Positions 7,685-16,628 of a stretch of DNA of 64,000 bases are shown here, piece after piece. The DNA is taken from contig NZ_BJZO01000005.1 in the NCBI RefSeq assembly GCF_007992075.1, positions 1 through 64,000 on the forward strand, in the 5' to 3' direction. The DNA is from Pararhodospirillum oryzae. GTDB lineage: Bacteria; Pseudomonadota; Alphaproteobacteria; Rhodospirillales; Rhodospirillaceae. The notes beneath the pieces are model-generated. The model saw only the letters and a program-made list of their open reading frames with translations. It was not told where the DNA came from and did no database searches. Both the position numbers and the translations under genes were made by a program. Position 1 is the stretch's first letter. The number at the start of each line of letters is the position of its first letter.

Positions 7685-7912
7685 GGCCGATCCTTCTTTT
7701 TCTGCGGCGTCCGCCTTGTGGGGAGAGCCAGGCCGCCTTCCCGGCCAGGCCCTGGGGTGGCGGGGTGACACGCCCGGTCGGGGCCTTCCCCGGCGCAAGA
7801 ACCCGAACGCCAATCCCTGGGAAGAACGGCGCGGACCCTGCGATCCGATTGCGGTGTCATGGGCCCTCTGGTTATCATGAAATCGTCGATGGAGGAAAAG
7901 GAGAATCCGCCC

Positions 7913-8374
7913 ATGACGGTCGAGGCACGCCTGCGCGATCAGGGGATCATCCTGCCCGAGCCGGCCCAGCCGGTTGCCAACTATGTCCCCTGGGTCCGGG
8001 AGGGGAACCTGGTGTATGTGTCGGGGCAACTGCCCCTGGTCGGCGGCACCCCGCAGGGGGTGGGCGTGGCCGGCGAATCCATCTCGGTCGAAGAGGCCCA
8101 GGCGGCGGCGCGGCTGTGCGCCATCAACCTGATTGCCCAGGTGCGGGTGGCCTGCGCGGGCGATCTGGAGCAGGTGGCGCGGGTGGTGCGCCTGACTGGA
8201 TTCGTCAACGCCGTGCCCGGATTCACCGCCCACCCGGCGGTGGTGAATGGCGCGAGCGACCTCATGGTCGAAGCCTTCGGCGATCGGGGCCGCCATGCGC
8301 GGGTGGCGGTGGGGGTGTCGAGTCTGCCGCTTGGCGTGTGCGTCGAGGTCGAGGGGCTGTTCGCCCTGGCCTGA
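7913..8374 (+). CDS. RidA/YjgF-family protein
   Basis: The 153-residue protein belongs to the RidA/YER057c/UK114 superfamily. Characterised members deaminate reactive enamine/imine intermediates; others are of unknown function. The sequence PWVREGNLVYVSGQLPL near the N-terminus and the C-terminal RHARVAVGVSSLPLGVCVEVEG region (Arg in the RxxVxxxxLPxxxxVEV pattern) are typical of the YjgH/TdcF-like subgroup that is longer than RidA itself. The ATG at 7913 follows a GGAGGAAAAGGAG Shine-Dalgarno. It is divergent from serA and upstream of an acyltransferase gene. Confidence 0.9.
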   Translation: MTVEARLRDQGIILPEPAQPVANYVPWVREGNLVYVSGQLPLVGGTPQGVGVAGESISVEEAQAAARLCAINLIAQVRVACAGDLEQVARVVRLTGFVNAVPGFTAHPAVVNGASDLMVEAFGDRGRHARVAVGVSSLPLGVCVEVEGLFALA

Positions 8375-8451
8375 CCCGCCCATCGGGACGGCTTGCCGCC
8401 GGGGGGGAACCTCCCCATTTCCGGCGGGACCGTCCGAGAAGGAGGCGCCCC

Positions 8452-9633
8452 ATGCCCCACGCCACGGGATCCCTGGCCCTGCGCTTCGTGCAGGCAATCG
8501 ACGACGTGCCCGCGTCTTCGTGGGACGCCTGCGCCGGCCCCGACAACCCTTTCGTGTCCCATGCCTTCCTGAATGCCCTGGAAGCCTCGGACTCGGTGGG
8601 CGAGGGCAGCGGGTGGGCCCCCCTGCACGCGGTGCTCGAAGACGGGCAGGGCCGGGTGCGGGCCTGCGCGCCCTTGTATCTCAAGGCCCATTCCTATGGC
8701 GAATACGTCTTCGATTGGGAATGGGCCCGCGCCTGGGAAAAGGCGGGCGGGCGCTATTATCCCAAGGCACAGGTGGCCGTGCCCTTTACCCCGGTCACCG
8801 GGCCGCGCCTGCTGGTCGCGCCTTGCGAGGAGGGCGAGCGGGACGCCACCCAGGGCCTGCTGGCCGAGGGCATTGTCAGCCTGACCCGGCGCCTGGGCCT
8901 TTCCGGCCTGCATGTCACCTTCTGTTCCGAGGCCGAGGCCCGGTTGCTGGAAAGCCAGGGCTTTCTGGCGCGCCAGGGGTTCCAATACCATTGGGACAAT
9001 CCCGGCTATCGCGACTTCGACGACTTCCTGGCCACCCTCACCTCGCGCCGGCGCAAGGCGATCCGCAAGGAGCGTGAGCGCGCCAATGCCCAGGGCGTGC
9101 GCTTTGTCACCTTGCGCGGGGCCGCGATCGAGCCCCGCCACTGGGCGGCCTTCGACCGTTTTTACCGCGACACGGTCGATCGCAAATGGGGGGGCGCCTA
9201 CCTGACCGAGGATTTCTTCCCCCGCCTGGGCCAGGCCCTGGGCGATCAGGTGGTTCTGATCATGGGCGAGGAGGAGGACGGCGGCGCCCTGGTGTGCGGG
9301 GCGCTCAACCTGGTGGGGGGCACCACCTTGTTCGGCCGGACCTGGGGCGCGGCCGGTCCCTACCGTTTCTTGCACTTCGAGGCCTGTTATTACCGCGCCA
9401 TGGATTACGCCATCGCGCACGGACTGACCCGGGTCGAGGCCGGGGCCCAGGGCGAGCACAAGCTGAGCCGGGGGTATCGGCCGCAACCCACGTGGTCGGC
9501 GCACTGGATCGCCGACCGGGCCTTTCGCGCGGCGGTGGCCGATGCCCTGTCGCGCGAGCGGATCCATGTCGCCCAGGCCATGGCCCAGCTGGCCGAGGCC
9601 ACCCCCTTTCGCTGCGAGGAGTCCTTGCCGTGA
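8452..9633 (+). CDS. GNAT-fold acyltransferase, COG3146 (DUF482) family
   Basis: The 393-residue protein resembles predicted N-acyltransferases of the COG3146/DUF482 group, related to FemAB/BioF2-like enzymes. Typical features are the FVSHAFLNALEAS motif near residue 35, the central FYRDTVDRKWGGAYLTEDFF segment, and GAQGEHKLSRGYRP towards the end. An AAGGAGG lies seven bases before the ATG at 8452. The following DUF924 gene starts inside this gene's stop codon, so the two are translationally coupled. The substrate is unknown. Confidence 0.85.
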   Translation: MPHATGSLALRFVQAIDDVPASSWDACAGPDNPFVSHAFLNALEASDSVGEGSGWAPLHAVLEDGQGRVRACAPLYLKAHSYGEYVFDWEWARAWEKAGGRYYPKAQVAVPFTPVTGPRLLVAPCEEGERDATQGLLAEGIVSLTRRLGLSGLHVTFCSEAEARLLESQGFLARQGFQYHWDNPGYRDFDDFLATLTSRRRKAIRKERERANAQGVRFVTLRGAAIEPRHWAAFDRFYRDTVDRKWGGAYLTEDFFPRLGQALGDQVVLIMGEEEDGGALVCGALNLVGGTTLFGRTWGAAGPYRFLHFEACYYRAMDYAIAHGLTRVEAGAQGEHKLSRGYRPQPTWSAHWIADRAFRAAVADALSRERIHVAQAMAQLAEATPFRCEESLP

Positions 9634-10247
9634 CCGATCCGCTGCGGGCCATCCTGGCCGGTGCGCTGGACCTGGACCCTATCTTGCCCGTGTCCGAGCG
9701 CCTTTTGTCGGTCTGGTTCGGGCCCAAGGCCGAACGCGACGAGACAGCCACCCAAAGCTGGTGGTTCACGTCGTCCGACGTGGTGGACGCCACCTTGATC
9801 GCGCTGTTCAGCCAGGATGTGGGCAACGCGCTTTCGGGGCGCCTGGACGCCTTGCTGGAAACGCCGCCGGGTGCCCTTAGTCTGGTCTTGCTGCTAGATC
9901 CCCTGCCGCGCCATTTGTGGCGGGGGCATTCCCGGGCCTTTGCCGGCGATGGGCGGGCCCGCGAAACGGCGATCGAGATTTTGCGCCGGGGCCATGACCG
10001 GGGGTTGCGGCCGGTGGAGCGTTTGTTTTGCTACCTGCCGTTCGTCCATGCCGAGGATCCGCTGGACCAGGAACGGGGCCTGGCCCTGGTCGAGGGCCTG
10101 GGGCATGCGCCCTGGTACGCCTACGCGGTCCGTCATGCCGAGGCCATCGATCGCTTCGGCCGCTTCCCCCAGCGCAACGCCGCCCTGGGCCGGCCCTCGA
10201 CCCCCGAGGAAGAAGCGTACCTGCGCGACCCCGCCAATCAGTTTTAG
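9630..10247 (+). CDS. DUF924 family protein
   Basis: The 205-residue protein has the DUF924 (TPR-like helical) pattern: VWFGPKAERDE near residue 28, then LLLDPLPRHLWRG, RPVERLFCYLPFVHAED and a final RFGRFPQRNAALGR motif. The GTG start at 9630 overlaps the TGA of the preceding acyltransferase by three bases. The family is widespread and without a firm function. Its TAG stop lies at the left end of an intergenic repeat whose right end supplies the stop of the convergent COQ9 gene. Confidence 0.88.
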   Translation: MTDPLRAILAGALDLDPILPVSERLLSVWFGPKAERDETATQSWWFTSSDVVDATLIALFSQDVGNALSGRLDALLETPPGALSLVLLLDPLPRHLWRGHSRAFAGDGRARETAIEILRRGHDRGLRPVERLFCYLPFVHAEDPLDQERGLALVEGLGHAPWYAYAVRHAEAIDRFGRFPQRNAALGRPSTPEEEAYLRDPANQF

Positions 10248-10346
10248 AGCCCATCCCTTTTTAAGGAAAATGGATGGGCCCTGGGTTCGCTCATGAAACG
10301 TGCCCGTTCGGGAAAAGTGCGGCCCACTTTTCCCGGACAAACTCTA
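10245..10346. repeat. Intergenic repeat containing the stop codons of two convergent genes
   Basis: The element begins TTAGAGCCC, contains an 8-bp inverted repeat GCCCATCC/GGATGGGC, then CGGGAAAAGTGCGGCCCACTTTTCCCGGACAAACTCTAG. It is homologous to copies near 4660 and 44140. The left TAG (10245-10247) is the stop of the DUF924 gene and the right CTA (10344-10346) is the TAG stop of COQ9 on the other strand. The hairpins probably also terminate both transcripts. Confidence 0.7.
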
Positions 10347-11006
10347 GCGCATGCGCAACGACCGGCTGGCGCTGCTGGCGAAGGGCCTGCGGGCCAGGGA
10401 GAAGGGGTTGGGCAGGCGCGAAAGCCGGTGCTGGACCCGGTCGCGGGCCTTGCGCAGGCGCACGGCCTCGATCAGCCGGCGATCCAGGAAGGCCCAGGTA
10501 TTGGTCAGTCCCTCCGAGCTGTCCTCCAGCCAGACCAGCAAGGTCGAGGCATAGATGCCCGCGAGCTGGGCCCGCTTGGTGTAGAAGTTGATGTCCATGC
10601 TGCGATCCCCGGCCACCTGCCAGAGGCAATCCGCCGTGCGGTAGAGCGAGCGCACCGAGGCGGCGGCGTTGGTGGGCAGGGCCAGCACGGCCGCCGCCCG
10701 GCGCACGGCCTCGCGGTCGCCCGCCCAGCGCTCCAGGCGCAGGCGGATGGCAAGGCGGACCTTTTCATGCAGGCGTAGCGTCGAGGTGTCGGCCGCCGCC
10801 ATGTCGGTGGCCATGCGCCGGTCGGCGAGATCAATGAAATGGGTGATGGCGGCCACCGCCCCCCCCGGAAAGGCCCGTTCGGCCGCTTCGGCGTCGAGGC
10901 CGGCCGCCTTCGCGCCCTCGCGCAAGGCGCGGAAGGTCCAGCCCTCGAACGGGATTCCGGGCAGGGCGGCGAGGACGATACGGTCCTTGATCTCGATCAT
11001 GTCCAT
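10344..11006 (-). CDS. coq9: COQ9 family protein
   Basis: The protein of about 220 residues matches the alphaproteobacterial COQ9 family, a TetR-like fold that binds lipids or isoprenes and assists ubiquinone biosynthesis in mitochondria and related bacteria. Recognisable parts are the N-terminal PGIPFEGWTFRALREGA, the DINFYTKRAQLAGIYASTLLVWLEDSSEG core, and the C-terminal FLDRRL region. I chose the ATG at 11006, which has AAGGG eight bases upstream; another ATG lies two codons later. Its stop codon lies in the adjoining repeat element. Confidence 0.88.
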   Translation of the reverse strand: MDMIEIKDRIVLAALPGIPFEGWTFRALREGAKAAGLDAEAAERAFPGGAVAAITHFIDLADRRMATDMAAADTSTLRLHEKVRLAIRLRLERWAGDREAVRRAAAVLALPTNAAASVRSLYRTADCLWQVAGDRSMDINFYTKRAQLAGIYASTLLVWLEDSSEGLTNTWAFLDRRLIEAVRLRKARDRVQHRLSRLPNPFSLARRPFASSASRSLRMR

Positions 11007-11032
11007 GAAAAGCACCCTTGGCGTAACGACCG

Positions 11033-11072
11033 GGGACCTGCGTCCCTACGGGACCTGCGTCCCTACGGGACC
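11033..11072. repeat. 17-bp direct repeat with internal palindrome
   Basis: GGGACCTGCGTCCCTAC occurs twice in tandem (11033-11049 and 11050-11066) and a third copy begins (GGGACC). GTCCCTACGGGAC is palindromic, so overlapping hairpins can form. It lies between the end of the deformylase gene and the start of coq9. It may act as a terminator for the former, but no U-tract is present. Confidence 0.55.
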
Positions 11073-11104
11073 GACGCCCCCACTAGTTTTGAGGACTTCC
11101 AAGT

Positions 11105-11644
11105 CTAGGCGCTTGGGACCCGTCCCGCCAGCGCCTTGCGGATTTCCTCGACGAAGCCGAAGTCGCCCGGGTCGGCCAGGCGCCGGGGATAGAGGATCCC
11201 ATCCAGGTGGTCGGTTTCGTGCTGCAAGACCCGGGCGTGAAACCCATGGGCCTCGCCCTCCACCGGTTCGCCGCGTTCGTTGAAACCCCGGTAGTGGATC
11301 GAGCGCGCGCGCGGAACCCGCCCCGTGAGCCCGGGGAGCGACAGGCATCCCTCCCACTCGGCGGCGGTGTCGGGGCCCAGGGGGTCCAGAGTCGGATTGA
11401 TCAGCACCGAAAACGGCACCGCGCCCTGGTCGGGCCCCATCCGTTCGGCCGGCACCTGATAGACCAGCAGCCGCACGGAGGCGTGCACCTGGGGCGCGGC
11501 CAGCCCCACGCCCCCCGAATCGGCCAGGGTCTCGGCCATGTCCTCGATCAACCGGTGCAAGGCGGGATCGGTGAAATCGGTGACGGGCAACGCCGGTTTC
11601 AGCAGGACCGGGGTCCCCATGCGGGCGATTTTGAGAAGGGCCAT
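11105..11644 (-). CDS. def: Peptide deformylase
   Basis: Deformylase removes the N-formyl group from nascent proteins using a metal held by one Cys and two His. The 179-residue protein has all three motifs: GVGLAAPQ (residues 45-52), EGCLSLPG with Cys100, and HETDHLDG with His142, Glu143 and His146. Motif 3 has Thr where most enzymes have Ile, Leu or Phe, a small deviation. It stands apart from fmt, which is usually adjacent, so this may be a second deformylase copy. It is transcribed towards coq9. Confidence 0.93.
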   Translation of the reverse strand: MALLKIARMGTPVLLKPALPVTDFTDPALHRLIEDMAETLADSGGVGLAAPQVHASVRLLVYQVPAERMGPDQGAVPFSVLINPTLDPLGPDTAAEWEGCLSLPGLTGRVPRARSIHYRGFNERGEPVEGEAHGFHARVLQHETDHLDGILYPRRLADPGDFGFVEEIRKALAGRVPSA

Positions 11645-12026
11645 CGGTCTGTTTCTCCTTCAAGACCCGGAAAATCCCCTGGCGGTCCGGGTTCGTGGCC
11701 TTTTTTATCGGGATGGGGGGCCGGAAACGAGTCCAAGCCTCTTTTCCTGGGCGATGGCCTGTGTTAACAAAGCCCCCCTCGGGCCGGTGCTTCACCGGAT
11801 CCGCGCAGACGCTTCCGCCATAACGGCTCGTCCGCACCCTTTTTCGGTCCGCTTCGCGGTCCGGCGGGTTGGGGTTTTCTCCTCAATCGCCGGGACCCGG
11901 TTGGGTCGTTGTCAAAGGCTCGGAAACCGGATCGGCGAACAGACAGTGACGGATACAACATGGCGTCTCCTGGCACCCCTCCGCAAGGGGAGGGACCCAG
12001 GCGCCCCAGGCGAAGGAGATCGAACC
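11645..12026. other. Intergenic region upstream of rpsU and def
   Basis: About 380 bases separate the divergent def and rpsU genes. I see a small hairpin (CCGGTG-CTT-CACCGG, 11784-11798), a second one (CCCCT-CCGCA-AGGGG) shortly before rpsU, and no credible gene. The rpsU promoter must lie here, but no convincing -35/-10 pair was found. Confidence 0.5.
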
Positions 12027-12233
12027 CTGGTTCAGGTTCTGGTGCGCGACAACAACGTCGATCAGGCGTTGAAGGCGCTGAAGAAGAAGATGCAGCGCGA
12101 GGGTGTTTTTCGCGAGATGAAGCTGCGGCGTAATTTCGAGAAGCCCTCGGAAAAGAAGGCCCGCGAAAAGGCCGAGGCCGTCCGTCGCGCCCGCAAGCTG
12201 GAGCGCAAGCGCCTGGAGCGTGAAGGCTTCTAG
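12027..12233 (+). CDS. rpsU: 30S ribosomal protein S21, apparent CTG start
   Basis: The sequence [34 protein letters not shown]... is unmistakable S21, a basic protein of the small-subunit head/platform used in mRNA engagement. Homologues begin MVQVLVRDN or MQVLVRDN. Here the matching first codon is CTG at 12027. It is placed six bases after an AAGGAGAT Shine-Dalgarno, and no ATG, GTG or TTG occurs in frame upstream within reach. A GTG inside (VLVRDNN) would delete conserved residues. The product has 68 residues with a Lys/Arg-rich tail. A hairpin follows the gene. Confidence 0.9.
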   Translation: MVQVLVRDNNVDQALKALKKKMQREGVFREMKLRRNFEKPSEKKAREKAEAVRRARKLERKRLEREGF

Positions 12234-12243
12234 TGCCGTTTCC

Positions 12244-12267
12244 GGGCAAGAGGGTTTCCTCTTGCCC
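12244..12267 (+). terminator. Terminator-like hairpin after rpsU
   Basis: A perfect 10-bp stem (GGGCAAGAGG / CCTCTTGCCC) with a GTTT loop lies 11 bases after the rpsU stop. It lacks a following U-tract. Confidence 0.55.
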
Positions 12268-12455
12268 CTGCGACCGCCAGGGCACGGGAGTCCCAACCAG
12301 CGGCCGGCTTTCCGGCCCGCTGTGTTCCAGGGTCGGCTTGCCGGTCTCTTGGGCACCCCCGTCCAGGCCGTTTTAGCGTTGACTGTCTGGGCCGCTCCGA
12401 TCACCGCCCCCGCCATGCGCGCGGTTTGGGCGGTGTTGGCGCGTGGGCGCAACGG

Positions 12456-13079
12456 TCACTCCAGCCGGCCGTCGCGCAGGTGAATGGTGCGATCGGCCAG
12501 GACCTCCGCTTCCTCGGGATCGTGAGTGACCAGGAGCATGGTCATCCCCAGGCGCTGGCGCAAGGCGCCCACCTCGGTCCACAGCGTGCGCCGGGTGGCC
12601 GGATCCAGGCTCCCGAAGGGTTCATCAAGCAACAGCACCCGGGGCCGACGCGCCAGCGCCCGGGCCAGCGCGGCCCGCTGGCGCTCTCCCCCCGACAAGG
12701 TGGCCGGGCGCCGGGTGGCGCGGTGATCGATGGCGCACAGGGCCAGGGTCTCGCGCGCCCGCGCCCGGCGCTCTCCGGCCGCCTCCCGGTCGAACCACAG
12801 GGCCAGGCGCACGTTTTGCTCCACGCTCAGGTGCGGGAACAGGTGCAGATCCTGGCTCATGTAGCCCACCGCGCGCCGGTGCGCCGGAACCCGGGTCATC
12901 ACCCGGTCGTCGAAGCGCACGTCGCCTTCGTGGGGCAGCAGGCCGGCAATGATCTTCAGCAGCGTGCTTTTGCCGGCCCCCGAGGGCCCGAGGACGGCCA
13001 CGGCTTCCCCGGCCCCGACCCGGAGGTCAAGGGGACCCAGCACGGCGTTGGCAACCCGGTCAAGGAACAAGGCGGGCAT
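12456..13079 (-). CDS. ABC transporter ATP-binding protein (oxyanion-type)
   Basis: The 207-residue ATPase subunit has a Walker A (GPSGAGKST), Q-loop (MSQDLHLFPHL), signature (LSGGERQR), Walker B ([12 protein letters not shown]) and switch His (LVTHD). It lacks a C-terminal TOBE domain, unlike the ModC further along. Its start overlaps the end of the permease gene by 20 bp, and a substrate-binding protein precedes that. It would energise import of a molybdate- or tungstate-like anion, judged from the binding protein and the flanking mod genes. The substrate is inferred. Confidence 0.88.
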   Translation of the reverse strand: MPALFLDRVANAVLGPLDLRVGAGEAVAVLGPSGAGKSTLLKIIAGLLPHEGDVRFDDRVMTRVPAHRRAVGYMSQDLHLFPHLSVEQNVRLALWFDREAAGERRARARETLALCAIDHRATRRPATLSGGERQRAALARALARRPRVLLLDEPFGSLDPATRRTLWTEVGALRQRLGMTMLLVTHDPEEAEVLADRTIHLRDGRLE

Positions 13080-13881
13080 GGCGGGCGGGCTTTCGCGACA
13101 AGGAGGAGGGCTCGCCAGCCAAAGCGCGCAGGGTCAGCAGCATGACGAAGGCAAGGCCCAGCAAGACCAGGGCGCAGGCAATGGCGATTTCGGTTTCGCC
13201 GCTGGCGATGTTCAGGAATACCGCCATGGGCAGGGTTTCGGTGTGCAGGCGGGTGGCGCCCGCGACCATCAAGGTGCCGCCGAACTCGCCCAGCGCCCGC
13301 GACCAGCCGAGCACGGCGGCACTGAGCAGGCCGCGCCCGGCCATGGGCACCTCGACCAGGAGAAAAACCCACACGGGCGCCAGGCCCAGCGTGGCCCCGA
13401 CGGCGGCGAAATCGGGATCGACGGCCTGGAAGGCGGCCCGCGCGCTGCGCACCACGATCGAGGTGGCCACGTAGGTTTGGGCCAGAATCACCCCGGCCGG
13501 CGAGAACAGCAAGGTCAGGCCGGCGTCGGCGAGGACGTGGCCCAGGGGAGCCTCGCGCCCCAGCAGGAACAACAACCCCATGCCGGCGATCAAAGGCGGC
13601 GTGACCATGGGCAGGTCGAGCACCGTTTCCACGATCGCCTGCCCGGGGAAGGGGTGACGGGCCAGGAGATAGGCCGCCGGCACCCCCAGCAGCAGGGCCA
13701 GCGCGAGGGCGATCGCCGAGGTCCGCAGCGACAGCCCCACGGCGAACAGGGTTTCGCGCTGGCCCAGCGCCGTCCACAGGGCGGCGGGGGCCAGTTGGGC
13801 GGCAAGGGCCACGACCGCGCCCACGATGGTGAGCACGATCAAGGCCAGGGCCAGACCGGCCAGCCAGCGCCCGCCGCCCAT
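13060..13881 (-). CDS. ABC transporter permease (molybdate/tungstate-type)
   Basis: This inner-membrane permease of the ModB/CysT-like group has about 273 residues and six hydrophobic helices. The EAA loop is seen in GATLGLAPVWVFLLVEVPMAGRGLLSAAVLGWSRALGEFGGT. I chose the ATG at 13881, which has GGAG ten bases before it. A GTG at 13902 overlapping the stop of the binding-protein gene is an equally possible, slightly longer start. The gene overlaps the ATPase gene and forms an SBP-permease-ATPase operon. Confidence 0.85.
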   Translation of the reverse strand: MGGGRWLAGLALALIVLTIVGAVVALAAQLAPAALWTALGQRETLFAVGLSLRTSAIALALALLLGVPAAYLLARHPFPGQAIVETVLDLPMVTPPLIAGMGLLFLLGREAPLGHVLADAGLTLLFSPAGVILAQTYVATSIVVRSARAAFQAVDPDFAAVGATLGLAPVWVFLLVEVPMAGRGLLSAAVLGWSRALGEFGGTLMVAGATRLHTETLPMAVFLNIASGETEIAIACALVLLGLAFVMLLTLRALAGEPSSLSRKPARHARLVP

Positions 13882-13898
13882 GGAAAGGGTGCTCCGGA

Positions 13899-14672
13899 TC
13901 ACTGAGCGGCGGCGGGCAGGGGCTCGAAGCCCACCTTGGTGAAGGCGGCGATGCCCTCGGCCGAGCTGACCAGATCCAGGAACTGACGGGCGCGATCGGG
14001 GGCGGCGGCGGTGGACAGGATGCCGATGGTCACTTCCTCGGGATCGTACCACTCCAGGGGAATCGGCAGCGCGACCATGGTGTCGGCGTTTTGCAAGGTC
14101 ACCGGGCGGCTGACAATGGCGGCGTCGGCGTCGCCCTTGGCGACGTACAGGCCCAGTTGCTGCACGGTGGTGGCGCGCGCGATCACGTTGGCGCGGATGG
14201 CGTCGCCCAGGCCGGAGGCGTCCAGGATCTGTTCGGCGCTGCGCCCCAGGGCCATGGCCGCCGGATCGCCCAGGGCCACGCGCACCCCGGGCTTGGCCAG
14301 GTCCTCGAAGCGGGTGATGGTGTCGGCCTTGGCCTTGGCCACGCCGACCACGGCGGTGTGGTAAACCAGCGGGCGGATATCGTGCAGCAGGCCCTTTTTC
14401 TCCAGGGCGTCGCTGTAGGGCTTGGTGCCGGCCAGGAAGAGATCGCCGCGTCCGGTGGCGTCCAGGCGGGTGATCAACTGGCCCATGCCGCCGTATTCAA
14501 TCAACACCTCGACCCCGGTTTCCTTCTGGAAGCGGTCCGCCAGGGGCTGCACGCCGGGGCGCAGGCCCGCGCCCGAGTACACGAACAAGGTTTCGGCCCG
14601 GGCCAGGGGCGCGGCCAGGAGCACGGCCGCGACAAGGCAAGCGCCTTGCAGCACGGAGAACAGACGGGACAT
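13899..14672 (-). CDS. ModA-like oxyanion substrate-binding protein
   Basis: This periplasmic protein of 257 residues has a Sec signal peptide ending LARA-ETL. The mature sequence (ETLFVYSGAGLRPGV..., YGGMGQLITRLDATGRGDLFLAG) is of the PF13531-type molybdate/tungstate binding fold. It is clearly different from the ModA at 16629-17417. The ATG at 14672 follows a GGAGGA Shine-Dalgarno. It lies 66 bases after modC in the same direction, so it may be co-regulated with modABC. A second Mo/W system beside modABC suggests different affinities or a tungstate preference; this cannot be settled from sequence. Confidence 0.85.
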   Translation of the reverse strand: MSRLFSVLQGACLVAAVLLAAPLARAETLFVYSGAGLRPGVQPLADRFQKETGVEVLIEYGGMGQLITRLDATGRGDLFLAGTKPYSDALEKKGLLHDIRPLVYHTAVVGVAKAKADTITRFEDLAKPGVRVALGDPAAMALGRSAEQILDASGLGDAIRANVIARATTVQQLGLYVAKGDADAAIVSRPVTLQNADTMVALPIPLEWYDPEEVTIGILSTAAAPDRARQFLDLVSSAEGIAAFTKVGFEPLPAAAQ

Positions 14673-14738
14673 GGCAAAATCCTCCGGGATGGGGAACAAG
14701 GCGGGGGAGAAGAGAAAACGGGGCGCGGGGGAAAGGGG

Positions 14739-15920
14739 TTACAACGGGTCGGTGCGTCCGGGCGCGAGCGCGATGGCCTTGAGGCGGGCGTGCACCGCCT
14801 CGCCGGGCCGAAGCGCCAGGGCATCCCAGGACTTGCGGGAAATGCGGGCCAGCAGGCGGGTTTCGGTCGCGGGCTCGCCCAACGCCAGGATCACGGTGAC
14901 TCCATGGCCGCCGGTGGGTTCGCCCGAGAGCACCCGGGCCGGCAACGCGTTGAGGATCGAGGTATCGAGGGGAGGCTGGCGGCCCAGGCTGACATCGCTG
15001 GCCAGGATGCGCAGCCGCCGGCGGGCCCCCGTCGCGCCCAGGGCCCCGGGCACATGCACCGTGCCCCCGGCAACCGCGAGCAAGGTCAGGTCATACGCGG
15101 CGTCGTAGCCGGTGATCGTGCCCATCAACACGGTGGCGGCGTGGGGCTGGTGGGTGAGCGGCAAGGCGGGATCGGCCAGCACGGCGGGCAACGGCCCTTG
15201 CGCCAGCACCCGCCCGCCTTCCATCAACACCAAGGTGTCGGCCAGGCGCTCGACCTCGGACAGGTCATGGCTGACGTAGACCACGGGAATCGACAAGGCG
15301 TCGTGCAGGCGCTCCAGGTAGGGCAGGATGTCGTCCTTGCTGGCGCGATCGAGCGCCGAGAGGGGCTCGTCCATCAGCAGCAGGCGCGGCTGCGACAGCA
15401 AGGCGCGGCCAATGGCGACACGCTGGCGCTCGCCCCCGGACAACTGGGGAACGGCGCGGGTGAACAGGCGCTCGATGCCCAGGAGGCCGACCACGTCGTC
15501 GAAGGGAATGGCGGCGCCGTTCTCGGGCTGGCTTCCGGCCGCGCTTCGGCGCCGGGCCCGGCGCAGGCCATAGCGCAGGTTGTCGCGCACCGACAGGTGG
15601 GGAAACAGGCTCGCTTCCTGGAACACGTAGCCCACGGGGCGCTGGTGGGGCGGCATGAACTGGCGGCCCGCCTGCCAGCACGCGCCATTGACATGCAATT
15701 CGCCCTCGTCCAGGCGGGTGAGGCCGGCCAGGCAGCGCAGCACGGTGGTCTTGCCGCAGCCCGAGGGGCCAAACAGGGCGCTCACCCCCCGGCCCGGGAG
15801 GTGAAAGGCGCAATCCAGGGAAAAGCTCCCCAGCCGGGCGGCGAAGCGCGCCGACAGGCCAGTGGAAGGGGGAGGCGCGGCGAAAGAAAGAGGGGAGGCG
15901 GCTGGCTGGGAAGCAGTCAT
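14739..15920 (-). CDS. modC: Molybdate ABC transporter ATP-binding protein
   Basis: ModC of 393 residues has Walker A (GPSGCGKTT), signature (LSGGERQR), Walker B ([12 protein letters not shown]) and switch His (YVSHD), followed by a regulatory C-terminal half. A TOBE/Mop domain is visible from about residue 325 ([24 protein letters not shown]...[28 protein letters not shown]). The ATG overlaps the modB stop by four bases (ATGA). It is a little longer than the E. coli protein (352 residues) because of an Ala/Pro-rich N-terminus. Confidence 0.95.
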   Translation of the reverse strand: MTASQPAASPLSFAAPPPSTGLSARFAARLGSFSLDCAFHLPGRGVSALFGPSGCGKTTVLRCLAGLTRLDEGELHVNGACWQAGRQFMPPHQRPVGYVFQEASLFPHLSVRDNLRYGLRRARRRSAAGSQPENGAAIPFDDVVGLLGIERLFTRAVPQLSGGERQRVAIGRALLSQPRLLLMDEPLSALDRASKDDILPYLERLHDALSIPVVYVSHDLSEVERLADTLVLMEGGRVLAQGPLPAVLADPALPLTHQPHAATVLMGTITGYDAAYDLTLLAVAGGTVHVPGALGATGARRRLRILASDVSLGRQPPLDTSILNALPARVLSGEPTGGHGVTVILALGEPATETRLLARISRKSWDALALRPGEAVHARLKAIALAPGRTDPL

Positions 15921-16600
15921 CCGGCCCGCCTCCGGGCCAGCAGGCGCTCGGTGATCATCATGGACAGAATAACCAGGAACGAGAACAACAGCATGCCCGC
16001 CGAAATCAGGTGGGCCTGTTCCCAGCGCAGGGTTTCAACGTAGTCGTACAGCGCGATGGAAACGACCTTGGTTTCGCCGGGAATGCTGCCGCCGATCATC
16101 AGGACAACGCCAAACTCGCCCACCGTGTGGGCAAAGCCCAGCACGGCCCCGGTCAGCAGGCCCGGGCTGGCAAGAGGCAGGGCGACCGTGAAAAAACGGT
16201 CGAGCGGCCCGGCGCCCAAGGTGGCGGCAACCTCCAGGGGGCGCTCGCCCATGGCCTCGAAGGCGTTGCGGATCGGGTTGACGACAAAAGGCATGGAACA
16301 AACCACCGAGCCCACCACCAGGCCTTCGAAGCTGAAGGCCAGGGCCCGCCCGCCCAGGGCCTCGGCCAGGGGCGCCAGCGGGCTTTTGGGGCTCAGGAGC
16401 AGCAGCAGGTAAAAGCCCAGAACGGTGGGGGGCAGGACGATGGGCAGCGACACCAGGGCCACCACCACGTCCTTGATCCACGATCGCGCGCGGGCCAGCT
16501 TCCACGCGAGCGGGGTGCCCACCAGCAAGGTCACCAGGGTCGTCACGGCCGCAAGCCGCAAGGTCAGGGCAATGGCCTCGACAAGGGGGGGATCGATCAT
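15917..16600 (-). CDS. modB: Molybdate ABC transporter permease
   Basis: ModB has 227 residues, five or six membrane helices, and the classic family sequence [22 protein letters not shown]. The cytoplasmic EAA loop [46 protein letters not shown] is intact. It lies 28 bases after modA and overlaps modC by four bases, so translation is coupled. It forms the inner-membrane channel for molybdate import. Confidence 0.95.
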   Translation of the reverse strand: MIDPPLVEAIALTLRLAAVTTLVTLLVGTPLAWKLARARSWIKDVVVALVSLPIVLPPTVLGFYLLLLLSPKSPLAPLAEALGGRALAFSFEGLVVGSVVCSMPFVVNPIRNAFEAMGERPLEVAATLGAGPLDRFFTVALPLASPGLLTGAVLGFAHTVGEFGVVLMIGGSIPGETKVVSIALYDYVETLRWEQAHLISAGMLLFSFLVILSMMITERLLARRRAG

Positions 16601-16628
16601 GCGGCCGTGTCCTCCTTGGGGCGGGGCG

